Source: JANSYL01 sp963921255
GTDB taxonomy: Bacteria; Pseudomonadota; Alphaproteobacteria; Rhodobacterales; Rhodobacteraceae
Direction of reading: 5' to 3'
Assembly (NCBI GenBank): GCA_963921255.3
Contig: CAWUEW020000001.1
Location: 496,001 to 560,000 of the forward strand
DNA: 64,000 bases
A model generated the notes under the pieces. It ran no database searches and was not told where the DNA came from. It saw only the letters and a list, made by a program, of their open reading frames with translations. This document shows, in pieces, positions 17,156 through 25,893 of the stretch; the first letter of the stretch is position 1; each line of letters begins with the position of its first letter. A program made the translations under genes and the position numbers.

Positions 17156-17869
17156 ATGGAACTGATCCTTGCATATGGCGCCGGCCTTCTGACCCTCATC
17201 AACCCGTGTGTATTGCCGGTGTTGCCCATTGTTCTGGCCAGCGCGCTGCAATCCAGCCGATGGGGTCCCCTGGCGCTGGCATCCGGTATGGGGTTGGCCT
17301 TTGTCACCCTGGGCTTTGGCGTCGTGGCGGCCGGTCACCTTGTCGGACTGGACGAGCAAATGGTGGCGCAAGCGGGTGCCGTCATGATGATCCTGTTCGG
17401 GATCGTCTTGGTGGTTCCACAGTTTTCGGCCCGGTTTGCGACCGCGACAGCAGGGTTTTCGGCCGGGGCCGACCAGCAGATGAACGATCTCTCCCGCGAC
17501 GGATGGACCAGCCAGTTTTTGGGTGGCCTGTTGCTTGGCGCGGTGTGGAGCCCGTGCGTCGGTCCAACGCTTGGCGCCGCGATCTCGCTTGCCAGCACAG
17601 GCGAAGACCTTGTGCGGGCGTTCTCAATCATGGTGGCGTTTGCGCTTGGAATTGGGACGCTGATCATCGGGCTTGGCTATGGCGCGCGCAGCATGCTGCA
17701 ACGCCGGACGGCGGCCTTGCGCCGGTTTGCCCAATCTTCGCGCCCCTTCCTAGGGGGTGTCTTTATCTTCGTGGGCATCGCGATCCTGATGCGCTGGCAC
17801 TACATGGCAGAAGCCTGGTTGCTCGATGTCATGCCGGTTTGGCTGCAGGATCTTTCCGTCGCCCTCTAA
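17156..17869 (+). CDS. ccdA: CcdA-type thiol-disulfide transmembrane electron carrier
   Basis: A 237-residue polytopic protein with six hydrophobic segments. Each half carries the redox cysteine of the CcdA/DsbD-beta family in a proline-rich setting: NPCVLPVLP (Cys18) and SPCVGPTLG (Cys134). It moves electrons from cytoplasmic thioredoxin across the inner membrane to periplasmic thiol carriers, for example for cytochrome c maturation. It lacks the periplasmic alpha and gamma domains of full DsbD. The next gene, 23 bp downstream, encodes an exported thioredoxin that is its probable partner. Confidence 0.92.
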   Translation: MELILAYGAGLLTLINPCVLPVLPIVLASALQSSRWGPLALASGMGLAFVTLGFGVVAAGHLVGLDEQMVAQAGAVMMILFGIVLVVPQFSARFATATAGFSAGADQQMNDLSRDGWTSQFLGGLLLGAVWSPCVGPTLGAAISLASTGEDLVRAFSIMVAFALGIGTLIIGLGYGARSMLQRRTAALRRFAQSSRPFLGGVFIFVGIAILMRWHYMAEAWLLDVMPVWLQDLSVAL

Positions 17870-17892
17870 TTCCGTTCCAAAGGAGCTTGCAC

Positions 17893-18306
17893 ATGTCACT
17901 GAAACCAACCCGGCGGGGTGTAATCCTGGGCGCGGCCGCGCTTGCCACAGTTCCGACATTGGCCGGTGCCGCAGCGGGCATGGTCGAGTATCGGCCGGGT
18001 CTGGCGCGCGATTTGCTGGCCTCGGGCCAGACGGTGTTGTTGGATTTCTCCGCTGTCTGGTGTTCGACCTGCCGGGCGCAAGGGCGCGCAATCCAGGCCC
18101 TTCGCGATGAAAACCCTGCATTCGACGAAGCGATCACCTTTGTCCGCGTGGATTGGGATCAGTATGGCCGGTCCGAACTTGCCCAAAGCCTGAGCGTGCC
18201 GCGGCGTTCGACCTTGATCCTGCTCCGTGGCGAGACCGAGCTTGGACGCATCGTGGCCAACCCAAGCGCGTCCGCGATCGAGGACCTGTTGGAGCGTGCG
18301 CTTTAA
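17893..18306 (+). CDS. Periplasmic thioredoxin-like protein with Tat signal
   Basis: A 137-residue thioredoxin-fold protein. The N-terminus has a twin-arginine signal (PTRRGVILGAAALA, 5-18) followed by a hydrophobic stretch. The redox motif is WCSTC (Cys57 and Cys60), placed as in DsbD-gamma/thioredoxin-like domains. It is preceded by AAAGGAGCTTGCAC, a good ribosome site. Because it follows ccdA directly, the pair looks like a split DsbD: CcdA in the membrane and this domain in the periplasm. Targets could include cytochrome c apoproteins or the secreted MsrA. It converges with the next gene, overlapping its stop. Confidence 0.87.
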   Translation: MSLKPTRRGVILGAAALATVPTLAGAAAGMVEYRPGLARDLLASGQTVLLDFSAVWCSTCRAQGRAIQALRDENPAFDEAITFVRVDWDQYGRSELAQSLSVPRRSTLILLRGETELGRIVANPSASAIEDLLERAL

Positions 18307-18884
18307 CTCTCGCCGTCCTGGCGCGCTGAGACGATCGTCAGGTTGTCCAGCGCCCAGGCCCCGTCGGCCGAGGGCGCGCTGATCGTGACCACGGCCGGAG
18401 CGGCCGGGTTGTCGATCACAATCGAGACGCGGGCGCGCCCGCTGGCAGGATCGGCGCCGAGCGGATTGATGGTGATCTCGGCCCCGTCCGAGGCGACCTG
18501 AAGCGCCGGCGCAGTCCCGCCACTGAGGGGGATCACGTCGACGATCATGACCAAACGGTCATGTCGGTTGGGAATTTCGACCGTTCTGCGCAGACCCATA
18601 TTCGGCTCGAACGGGCCGAGCACGCCGCCCCAATTGATTTCGGAGTCGCTTCCGCTGGCCACAAGCCAGGCGTCGGGGTCTTGGTTGAAGTCGTCGAACG
18701 CCACCAGGTGTTCGTTCGGCCCAAGTGTACGAAGCCCCCCTTGTGCCTGACCGGCGGTCTGGTCGGGTGACGTGCGAATGACGGCAGCCGCCGCCAACAG
18801 CAGCGCAAGCGCGACAACGAGGGCCAGAACCCCATCCATTTTGAAACGGCTATCCGTTCGAGGCATGCGTTCCGCATCCGCCAT
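18303..18884 (-). CDS. Membrane-anchored protein of unknown function
   Basis: A 193-residue protein with one hydrophobic segment at about 17-36 and a periplasmic body of about 150 residues rich in beta-type sequence (FDDFNQDPDAWLVASGS; APALQVASDGAEITINP). The layout resembles a carbohydrate-binding or jelly-roll fold, but I do not recognise a family. The ATG at 18884 is used; a TTG at 18899 is in frame. It is convergent with the thioredoxin gene and shares a 4-bp overlap at the stops. Codon use matches the neighbours, so it is probably a real lineage gene. Confidence 0.72.
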   Translation of the reverse strand: MADAERMPRTDSRFKMDGVLALVVALALLLAAAAVIRTSPDQTAGQAQGGLRTLGPNEHLVAFDDFNQDPDAWLVASGSDSEINWGGVLGPFEPNMGLRRTVEIPNRHDRLVMIVDVIPLSGGTAPALQVASDGAEITINPLGADPASGRARVSIVIDNPAAPAVVTISAPSADGAWALDNLTIVSARQDGES

Positions 18885-19035
18885 CACAAGACATCCCAAC
18901 TTTTTCCCCAGTTTTGCCTAATTTGGAATGAAATGTGGCAGAAAAAAGGCAGGGGTCAGGCGAATTCCGCGCATTGTTCGCGGATGCGAACCAATCCGGC
19001 AGCAGACCGGGGATGTGCTGTTTTTCTTAGGACAA

Positions 19036-20136
19036 TCAGCCGATTGTGCCTTGGTTCTGACCAACGTGACCGCGGTGCAGAAGGATGTGATCCAGCAAAA
19101 CGCAGGCCATCATGGCCTCGCCCACGGGAACGGCGCGGATACCCACACAAGGATCGTGCCGTCCTTTTGTCACAATTGAGGTTGCCTCGCCCGATTTGGT
19201 GATCGTCGCGCGCGGCGTCAGAATCGACGAGGTCGGCTTCACCGCAAATCGGACGACGACATCCTGCCCGGTCGAAATACCGCCAAGGATGCCACCCGCG
19301 TGGTTCGAATTGTAGATCGGTCCATCCGGGCCCATATCAATCTCGTCGGCATTGGCGCTGCCGGTGAGGGCGGCGGCGGCCATGCCGTCCCCGATTTCGA
19401 CGCCCTTGACGGCATTGATGCTCATCATCGCAGCGGCGAGGTCGGTGTCGAGCTTGCCGTAGATGGGCGCCCCAAGACCGGCGGGCATGCCCCGCGCGGT
19501 CACCTCGATAATGGCACCGACGCTGTCGCCCGATTTACGCAACCCATCCAGATAAGCGGCCCAGTCGGTCGCGGCCTGCGGATCGGGAACCCAAAACGGG
19601 TTGGCCTCGATCTCGTCCCAGTCAAAGCGGTCGCGGTCAATCGCGTGCGGGCCCATCTGGACCATGTAACCGGTGATCTGAAGGTCGGGCGCCAGCGTTG
19701 CCAAAGCCGCGCGGGCCACCCCCCCGGCGGCGACGCGCGCGGCCGTTTCGCGTGCCGATGACCGTCCGCCACCGCGATAGTCACGGATGCCGTATTTTTG
19801 CCAATACGTGATGTCGGCATGTCCCGGGCGGAACTTCTCGGCGATCTCGCTATAGTCTTTCGAGCGTTGGTCTGTGTTCCGGATGGCCAGCTGGATCGGA
19901 TGGCCCGTGCTGCGCCCTTCAAAGACACCCGACAGGATTTCGACCTGATCCGGTTCGCGGCGCTGCGTGGTGTATTTCGACTGGCCTGGCTTGCGGCGAT
20001 CGAGCCAATGCTGCAGCGCCTCCGGCGTCACTTCAATGCCGGGGGGGCACCCATCGACAGTTGCGCCGAGGGCCGGGCCGTGGCTTTCGCCCCAGGTCGT
20101 CACGCGGAAGAGATGGCCGAATGTGTTAAAGCTCAT
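19036..20136 (-). CDS. aroC: Chorismate synthase
   Basis: A 366-residue chorismate synthase. The N-terminal signature FGHLFRVTTWGESHGPALG, the RPGHAD block near 104, GGGRSSARETAARVAAG and the late GRHDPCVGIRAVPVGEAM are all present. It removes phosphate from EPSP to make chorismate, the last shikimate step, with reduced FMN. The ATG at 20136 is the only sensible start. It is transcribed away from the thiBPQ riboswitch, and an 18-bp palindrome lies 78 bp upstream, between the two transcription units. Confidence 0.97.
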   Translation of the reverse strand: MSFNTFGHLFRVTTWGESHGPALGATVDGCPPGIEVTPEALQHWLDRRKPGQSKYTTQRREPDQVEILSGVFEGRSTGHPIQLAIRNTDQRSKDYSEIAEKFRPGHADITYWQKYGIRDYRGGGRSSARETAARVAAGGVARAALATLAPDLQITGYMVQMGPHAIDRDRFDWDEIEANPFWVPDPQAATDWAAYLDGLRKSGDSVGAIIEVTARGMPAGLGAPIYGKLDTDLAAAMMSINAVKGVEIGDGMAAAALTGSANADEIDMGPDGPIYNSNHAGGILGGISTGQDVVVRFAVKPTSSILTPRATITKSGEATSIVTKGRHDPCVGIRAVPVGEAMMACVLLDHILLHRGHVGQNQGTIG

Positions 20137-20213
20137 GGCTAAGCCCCTTTAGGTCGGTGTTCCCGTTATCCGGGACCGATGGGAATTCCAAGTCTGAACC
20201 CGCGCCTGAAATA

Positions 20214-20231
20214 TAGTTTAACGTTAAACTA
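20214..20231. promoter_or_regulatory. 18-bp perfect palindrome in the aroC-thiB intergenic region
   Basis: TAGTTTAACGTTAAACTA is a perfect inverted repeat with no spacer, in an AT-rich patch unlike the surrounding GC-rich DNA. A TATAGT hexamer overlaps its left edge on the plus strand and TATATT on the minus strand. It therefore sits where promoters for both aroC and the riboswitch-thiBPQ transcript are expected. It is most simply an operator for a dimeric repressor; the regulator is unknown. Confidence 0.6.
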
Positions 20232-20278
20232 CTTTCTTTCCGCCTTGCCAGCGCGGCCGCGATGTTTTACCTCCATGC

Positions 20279-20366
20279 CCACCTCGGGGTGACCGGCTTC
20301 GGTCTGAGATGCGCAAGCGAACCCGTTGAACCTGAACCGGTTAGGACCGGCGGAGGGAAGGTCACG
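20279..20366 (+). promoter_or_regulatory. TPP riboswitch (THI element)
   Basis: The conserved TPP-binding core is present in order: CTCGGGGTGACC, then CTGAGATGCG, then AACCTGAACCGGTTAG, then GGCGGAGGGAAGGT. These are the hallmark J2/3, pyrimidine-sensor and pyrophosphate-sensor segments. The element lies 50 bp before thiB. Downstream, a GGACC/GGTCC hairpin and a possible pairing of TTCACT (20385-20390) with AGTGAA (20409-20414), right beside the thiB ribosome site, suggest translational control; this expression platform is inferred. Bound thiamine pyrophosphate should turn off thiamine uptake. Confidence 0.95.
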
Positions 20367-20416
20367 GACCCATCTGGTCCCCACTTCACTTCGCCCGTCG
20401 CATGGAGGAGTGAAAG

Positions 20417-21403
20417 ATGAAACACACCATCATCGCTGCGGGGGTTTCCGTTCTGGCAGGTGCGGCCTATGCCGACACGCCTGTGTTGACGGTTTACACC
20501 TATGACAGCTTTGTCGCTGATTGGGGCCCCGGACCCCAGATTGAGGCGGCGTTCGAAGAAACCTGCGGATGCGATCTGCAGTTTGTCGGGGCGGGCGACG
20601 GGGCCGCGCTGTTGGCCCGTGTCCGCCTGGAAGGCAGCCGCAGCGACGCCGACGTCGTGTTGGGATTGGATACGAACCTGACCGCCGCCGCGGCGGAAAC
20701 GGGGCTGTTCGCGCCGCATGGCCTGACCCCCGAAGGTCTGACCCTACCGATCACGTGGGACGATGACACCTTCCTGCCGTTTGACTGGGGGCATTTCGCC
20801 TTTGTCCACCGTACCGATCTGGACAATGTCCCGGGCGACTTTGAAGCCCTCGGCGCAAGTGACGTGCGGATCGTCATCCAGGACCCGCGCAGTTCTACCC
20901 CGGGCCTCGGCCTTTTGATGTGGGTGGACACGGCCTATGGCGACGCGGCGGCGGATGTCTGGGCGGCGCTGGCGGACAATATCGTGACAGTCACCCCGGG
21001 GTGGTCCGAGGCTTATGGCCTGTTCCTCGAAGGCGAAGCCGACATGGTGCTGAGCTATACCACGTCGCCGGCCTACCACCTGATCGCGGAAGAGGATGAC
21101 GGGTTTGCCGCGGCCGCCTTCAGTGAAGGGCATTACATGCAGGTCGAAGTGGCGGGCGTTCTGGCCGAAAGCGACCAGCCGGACCTCGCCCGGAGTTTCC
21201 TCGATTTCATGCTCAGCGATGGGTTCCAGTCGGTCATCCCGACCACCAACTGGATGTACCCGGCGGCCTTGCCTGCCGACCAGCTGCCGGATGGGTTCGA
21301 CACGTTGACCGTGCCGGACACGTCCCTGCTTTTGTCTGCGGATGACGCGGCCGCCCGTCGCGGCGCGGCTCTGGACACATGGCAGTCCGCGCTCAGCCAA
21401 TAA
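20417..21403 (+). CDS. thiB: Thiamine ABC transporter, substrate-binding protein
   Basis: A 328-residue periplasmic binding protein with a signal peptide ending near AAYA (about residue 19) and the ThiB start TPVLTVYTYDSFVADWGPG. It contains ThiB-type blocks such as DFGALGASDVRIVIQDPR-like and SYTTSPAYH. It captures thiamine, TMP or TPP for import. The start follows GGAGG, directly under the TPP riboswitch. The 3' end overlaps thiP by 25 bp, so the operon is tightly coupled. Confidence 0.95.
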   Translation: MKHTIIAAGVSVLAGAAYADTPVLTVYTYDSFVADWGPGPQIEAAFEETCGCDLQFVGAGDGAALLARVRLEGSRSDADVVLGLDTNLTAAAAETGLFAPHGLTPEGLTLPITWDDDTFLPFDWGHFAFVHRTDLDNVPGDFEALGASDVRIVIQDPRSSTPGLGLLMWVDTAYGDAAADVWAALADNIVTVTPGWSEAYGLFLEGEADMVLSYTTSPAYHLIAEEDDGFAAAAFSEGHYMQVEVAGVLAESDQPDLARSFLDFMLSDGFQSVIPTTNWMYPAALPADQLPDGFDTLTVPDTSLLLSADDAAARRGAALDTWQSALSQ

Positions 21404-22944
21404 GCTGGTTGCATTGGGCCGGCGCTGCTGCGGCGGCGCTGGTCCTGTTGGCGATCTTGGGACCGCTGGTCACCGTCGCGCTGCGCGCGACCGACGCCAC
21501 GACCCTCGGCGCCGCCGATTGGGCTGCGATCCGGTTCACGCTGTTTCAGGCCGTCTTGTCTGCCGCGTTCAGCGTCGCACTTGCCATACCGGTCGCACGG
21601 GCGTTGGCCCGGCGCAATTTCATAGGGCGGCGGCTGTTCGTGACCCTCCTCGGGGCGCCTTTTCTGCTGCCCGTGATTGTCGCGGTTCTGGGCCTTTTGG
21701 CGGTGTTCGGGCGCAGCGGTTGGCTGAACAGTGTCATCCAAGGCCTTGGGCAGGAGCCAATCGAAATCTACGGGCTTGGTGGCGTCGTTCTGGCACATGT
21801 GTTCCTGAACCTCCCGCTTGCGGTGCGGCTGCTGCTCCAAGGTTGGCTGGCCCTGCCCGCCGAACGCATGAGATTGGCCACCACGCTTGGCTTCACGGCC
21901 CGGGACGTGCGCCGACATTTCGAGCGTCCCTTGTTGCGTGATGTCGTGCCGCCGGCCGCCGCTTTGATCTTTCTGATCTGTTCCACAAGTTTCGCGGTCG
22001 CGCTGATCCTTGGCGGCGGTCCCCGCGCGACGACCATCGAACTGGCGATCTACCAGGCGTTCCGGTTCGAGTTTGATCTGGCGCGCGCGGCGCTTCTTGG
22101 GGTGGTGCAGGTCGGCATCTGCCTCGCCGCCGGGATCCTTGCCTATCGGATCGGCCGGGTGGTCGACTTCGGAACAGGACTGGATCGCCAGGCCCTTCCC
22201 TGGCCCGGGGATACGATGGGCCATCGCGTGGCCGACGGCGCCGCCATCCTGTGTGCCGCGGCGTTTCTTGTGTTGCCATTGCTGGCGGTGGTGCTGCAGG
22301 GCCTCCCATCGGTCTGGGGATTGCCGATGTTGGTTTGGGAGGCGGCCGTACGCTCGGTCCTGCTGGCCGTGCTGTCCGCGATGGGGGCCGTCGCCTTGGC
22401 GTTTCCGATGGCCCTGTTGATCGCGCGCAATGCGCGCTCCGCGGGGCTGGAGCTGGTCGGCATGCTTGGCATCGCCGTTTCACCGCTGGTGATCGGCACT
22501 GGGCTGTTCATTGTGATCGTTCCGTTTGCCGATCCGACGGCCTTGGCCTTTCCGGTGACCGGATTGGTGAACGCATTGATCAGCCTGCCATTCCTTGTGC
22601 GGGCGCTCGTGCCAGCGATCCGCAGCGCTGAGGCCACGCAGGGCCGCCTCGCAGATGCGTTGGGCTTGCAGGGCATGTCCCGCCTGCGCCACGCGATCCT
22701 GCCGCGGGTCCGGCGCCCTTTGGGCTTTGGCGCCGGATTGGCGGCGGCGTTTTCCATGGGCGATCTTGGGGTGATCACCTTGTTTTCCGTACCGGGCGAA
22801 GGGACGCTGCCGTTGGAGATGTATCGCCTCATGGGCTCTTACCGCACCGACGATGCCCAAGGCGCGGCCCTGGTGCTGATGGGTCTGACCTTGTTTGTGT
22901 TCTGGTCCTTTGATCGCGGAGGTCGCGTGCATGCTGCAACTTGA
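21379..22944 (+). CDS. thiP: Thiamine ABC transporter, permease
   Basis: A 521-residue permease with two fused halves, each carrying an inner-membrane transport (binding-protein-dependent) domain with the EAA-type loop. The first loop lies near TLGFTARDVRRHFERPLLR and the second near ALGLQGMSRLRHAILPRVRRP. About 12 hydrophobic segments fit ThiP. It forms the membrane channel for thiamine with ThiB and ThiQ. The start overlaps the end of thiB and its end overlaps thiQ by 14 bp. Confidence 0.95.
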   Translation: MAVRAQPISWLHWAGAAAAALVLLAILGPLVTVALRATDATTLGAADWAAIRFTLFQAVLSAAFSVALAIPVARALARRNFIGRRLFVTLLGAPFLLPVIVAVLGLLAVFGRSGWLNSVIQGLGQEPIEIYGLGGVVLAHVFLNLPLAVRLLLQGWLALPAERMRLATTLGFTARDVRRHFERPLLRDVVPPAAALIFLICSTSFAVALILGGGPRATTIELAIYQAFRFEFDLARAALLGVVQVGICLAAGILAYRIGRVVDFGTGLDRQALPWPGDTMGHRVADGAAILCAAAFLVLPLLAVVLQGLPSVWGLPMLVWEAAVRSVLLAVLSAMGAVALAFPMALLIARNARSAGLELVGMLGIAVSPLVIGTGLFIVIVPFADPTALAFPVTGLVNALISLPFLVRALVPAIRSAEATQGRLADALGLQGMSRLRHAILPRVRRPLGFGAGLAAAFSMGDLGVITLFSVPGEGTLPLEMYRLMGSYRTDDAQGAALVLMGLTLFVFWSFDRGGRVHAAT

Positions 22945-23620
22945 GGCCATCGAAATCCGGGTCGGCGCTTTCACGGTGCGGGCGACCGCAGAGATCGCGC
23001 CGGGGGGGCGGGTCGGCCTGATCGGGGCGTCCGGCAGCGGAAAAAGCACGCTGCTGTCCGCGATTGCCGGGTTTCACGATTTGGCGTCCGGCCGTGTGCT
23101 CTTTGACGGCACCGATATCACACGGCACCCGGCCGGCGCGCGACCAATGTCCGTCTTGTTTCAGGAGGGCAACCTGTTCCCACACCTGAGCGTTCATCAG
23201 AACGTCGCCCTCGGCCTTCGGCCAAGTCTTCGCCTGAGTGCAGATGAAGCCGCTTTGGTCGAGGATTGTCTGAGCCAGACCGGCTTGGCAGGGATGGGAT
23301 CACGTTTGCCCAAGGATCTGTCCGGTGGGCAAAGATCGCGTGTTGCCTTGGCCCGGATGATCTTGCGGGATCGACCCCTTGCCCTGCTTGATGAGCCGTT
23401 CTCGGCGCTGGATCCCGGTTTGCGATCCGAGATGCTGGATGTGGTGCAGGCGCTGTGCGAGGCGCGTCGACTGACCCTGCTCATGGCGACCCACGATGTC
23501 CGCGATGTGGAACGGTTGTGCGACCGGCTGTGGTTTCTGGAGGATGGTGACCTGTCGGTCGACCTTCCGGTGACCAGCGTGCGGTCTGATCCACCCGAGG
23601 TGCTGACGCCCTGGCTTTGA
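22931..23620 (+). CDS. thiQ: Thiamine ABC transporter, ATP-binding protein
   Basis: A 229-residue ABC ATPase. Walker A is GASGSGKST (32-40), the signature is LSGGQRSRVALAR, Walker B is LALLDEPFSALD, and the H-loop is ATHD. The start at 22931 follows GGAGGTCGCGTGC; the upstream open frame belongs to thiP in another phase. It energises ThiBP-mediated thiamine import. It is the last gene of the riboswitch-controlled operon, followed after 16 bp by a bidirectional terminator. Confidence 0.95.
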   Translation: MLQLEAIEIRVGAFTVRATAEIAPGGRVGLIGASGSGKSTLLSAIAGFHDLASGRVLFDGTDITRHPAGARPMSVLFQEGNLFPHLSVHQNVALGLRPSLRLSADEAALVEDCLSQTGLAGMGSRLPKDLSGGQRSRVALARMILRDRPLALLDEPFSALDPGLRSEMLDVVQALCEARRLTLLMATHDVRDVERLCDRLWFLEDGDLSVDLPVTSVRSDPPEVLTPWL

Positions 23621-23635
23621 TCTCTGTCGACCGAA

Positions 23636-23671
23636 ACAAAAAAGCGCGCCACCGGGGCGCGCTTTCTTTTG
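23636..23671. terminator. Bidirectional intrinsic terminator between thiQ and petC
   Basis: A 10-bp perfect stem (AAAGCGCGCC with GGCGCGCTTT, 5-base loop) is flanked by TTTCTTTTG on the plus strand and by TTTTTTGTTT on the minus strand. It can end both the thiBPQ and the petABC transcripts, which converge here. Confidence 0.9.
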
Positions 23672-23686
23672 TTTTATGCGTTCGGC

Positions 23687-24505
23687 TTATTCCGCCGGGG
23701 TGGTGCCACTTTTGGCGCGTGCCTTGACCGGCGCCCAGATGCGCTTGTTGGTCAGGTACAGCAGCACCGACAGGATGGTCAGCATGATGATGGCGGTGAA
23801 GCCCATTTGCTTGCGCGCCATCAGGTGCGGCTCGGCCGTCCACATCAGGAAGGACGACACGTCCAGCGCCATCTGCTCCACGGTTGCGGGGGTGCCGTCA
23901 TTGTAGAACACGGCATCTTCCCACAGCGGCGGGGCCATCGCGATGTAGCCGCCCGAGAAGGTTTCATTGCCATAGAGGATGGCGCCGAATTCTTCCCGCT
24001 CGGACCCGGTGTAGTGGGTCAGCAGCGATGCGATGTATTCCGGACCACCCATCCCGCGGAAAAGCGGGTTCAGGCCCAGGCCGTAGGGGCCCGAGAAACC
24101 GGCACGCGCCTTCGCCATGAGGCTCAGGTCAGGTGCGTTTTCCAGACCGGAGCCGGGGAAGTGGTCATTCGGGGTTGCCGCGCGCCAATCGTCGATGTCG
24201 GCGTCATAGACCTCGATGAAGTTCTGATCGATGTAGGCGCGAACCTCATCCATCGACAGGCCGGGGCCGCCTTCATCTGCAAGGGTCCGCAGCGGGACAT
24301 ACTGAAGGCCGTGGCAGGCCGAGCAGACCTCGGTGTAGACCTGCAGACCGCGCTGCAGTTGGTTTTCGTCGTAGCGGCCGAAGGGGCCTTGGAACGAAAA
24401 CGCGTAGTCTTCGACGTAGCCCGCGCCGCCCGCGGCCAGCGCCGGCCCCGAGGACAGGGTCAGCGCCGCAGCGGTGGCAAAGCCGGTGGCAAGTTTCCTG
24501 AGCAT
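23687..24505 (-). CDS. petC: Cytochrome c1 of the bc1 complex
   Basis: A 272-residue cytochrome c1. It has a signal peptide (to about residue 24), the heme attachment site CSACH (61-65), the acidic loop region, and a C-terminal membrane anchor (MGFTAIIMLTILSVLLYL) ending in basic residues. It carries electrons from the Rieske centre to soluble or membrane cytochrome c in the periplasm. The ATG at 24505 is preferred, with GAAAGGATACTGAGA upstream; a GTG at 24526 inside petB is less likely. It is third in the petABC operon. Confidence 0.95.
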   Translation of the reverse strand: MLRKLATGFATAAALTLSSGPALAAGGAGYVEDYAFSFQGPFGRYDENQLQRGLQVYTEVCSACHGLQYVPLRTLADEGGPGLSMDEVRAYIDQNFIEVYDADIDDWRAATPNDHFPGSGLENAPDLSLMAKARAGFSGPYGLGLNPLFRGMGGPEYIASLLTHYTGSEREEFGAILYGNETFSGGYIAMAPPLWEDAVFYNDGTPATVEQMALDVSSFLMWTAEPHLMARKQMGFTAIIMLTILSVLLYLTNKRIWAPVKARAKSGTTPAE

Positions 24506-24522
24506 TCTCAGTATCCTTTCTC

Positions 24523-25875
24523 TCACTCGGCCGGCGACGGTGCGGAAGCGGGGGTGCCGCCTTGGCCGTCGTCTTTGCCATAGTGCTCGTTAAAGTCTTC
24601 TTCGATGGTTTCCGGCTGCGGCAGCGGCTTCTCGATCACGCCCAGAAGCGGGAGGACGATCAGGAAGTACGCGAACCAGATCGTCGAACCGATCAGGGCG
24701 ATGTAGGGATAAATCCCCTCTGCCGGCATGGCGCCCACCCACATCAGAACAAAGAAGTTCACGATGAAGAGCCAGAACCACCATTTGAACATCGGCCGGT
24801 AGCGGCCCGAGCGGACCGACGAGGTGTCGAGCCAGGGGGCCAGTGCCATCACCAGGATGGCGCCGAACATCGCGACCACGCCGAAGAACGCCGCGTCAAT
24901 GATGCCGCCGGAGATGAAGTTGAAGAAGATGACGATCCAAACTTCGGAATCGAACGCCCGCAGGATCGCGTAGAACGGCAGGAAGTACCATTCAGGAACG
25001 ATGTGTGCCGGCGTCGAAAGCGGGTTGGCCTCGATGTAGTTATCGGGGTGACCCAGATAGTTCGGGATGAAGCCCACGATCGCGAAGAAGGCAACCAGGA
25101 TCACGGCAAGCGCGAACAGGTCCTTGATCACGAAATAGGGCCAGAAGGGCAGCGTGTCTGCTTCGGCTTCCTTCTTGGACGTGCGCCGGACTTCAACACC
25201 GGTGGGGTTGTTGTTGCCGGTCGTGTGGAACGCCCAGACGTGCAGGATCACCATGCCCAGGATCACGAAGGGCAGCAGGTAGTGCAGCGACAGGAAGCGG
25301 TTCAGCGTGGCGTTGTCCACCGCGGGCCCACCCAGAAGCCAGGTCTGGATCGCGTCGCCCACGAAGGGGATGGCGCCGAACAGGCCGGTGATCACGGTTG
25401 CGCCCCAGAAGGACATCTGACCCCAGGGCAGAACGTAGCCCATAAAGGCGGTGCCCATCATCAGAACGTAGATCAGCATGCCGATGATCCACGTGATCTC
25501 ACGCGGGGCCTTGTACGACCCGTAGTAGAGGCCGCGGAAGATGTGCATATACACCGCGATGAAGAACAGCGATGCGCCGTTCTGGTGGATGTAGCGGATC
25601 GCCCATCCCCCGTTCACGTTGCGCATGATGTGTTCGACCGAGGCAAAGGCCAGGTCCACATGCGGGGTGTAGTGCATAACCAGGATGATGCCGGTGACGA
25701 TCTGCAAAACGAGGCAGAACACCAGCACGATCCCCCAGATCCACATCCAATTCAGGTTTTTGGGCGTGGGGATCATGATCGTATCGTAGATCAAGCCGAC
25801 GATGGGCAGGCGCTTGGCAAGGCCTTTTTCCCAATTGCTCTTCGGCTCGTAGTGGTCGTGGGGAATACCAGACAT
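24523..25875 (-). CDS. petB: Cytochrome b of the bc1 complex
   Basis: A 450-residue cytochrome b with eight transmembrane helices and the four heme-ligand histidines in helices B and D (IHQNGASLFFIAVYMHIFRG; LHYLLPFVILGMVILHVWAFH, in part). The quinol-oxidation Qo-site motif PEWY is present (HIVPEWYFLPFYAILRAF). The length and the extended C-terminus, which ends in an acidic tail, fit Rhodobacter-type PetB. It oxidises ubiquinol and pumps protons via the Q cycle in the inner membrane. The start follows petA by 18 bp. Confidence 0.97.
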   Translation of the reverse strand: MSGIPHDHYEPKSNWEKGLAKRLPIVGLIYDTIMIPTPKNLNWMWIWGIVLVFCLVLQIVTGIILVMHYTPHVDLAFASVEHIMRNVNGGWAIRYIHQNGASLFFIAVYMHIFRGLYYGSYKAPREITWIIGMLIYVLMMGTAFMGYVLPWGQMSFWGATVITGLFGAIPFVGDAIQTWLLGGPAVDNATLNRFLSLHYLLPFVILGMVILHVWAFHTTGNNNPTGVEVRRTSKKEAEADTLPFWPYFVIKDLFALAVILVAFFAIVGFIPNYLGHPDNYIEANPLSTPAHIVPEWYFLPFYAILRAFDSEVWIVIFFNFISGGIIDAAFFGVVAMFGAILVMALAPWLDTSSVRSGRYRPMFKWWFWLFIVNFFVLMWVGAMPAEGIYPYIALIGSTIWFAYFLIVLPLLGVIEKPLPQPETIEEDFNEHYGKDDGQGGTPASAPSPAE

Positions 25876-25893
25876 TCTCGCGCGTCCTCTCTC

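Noticed and set aside
19031..19046. Hairpin ACAATC-AGCC-GATTGT as terminator of aroC
   Set aside because: It overlaps the aroC stop and is followed by A-rich, not T-rich, sequence on the minus strand.
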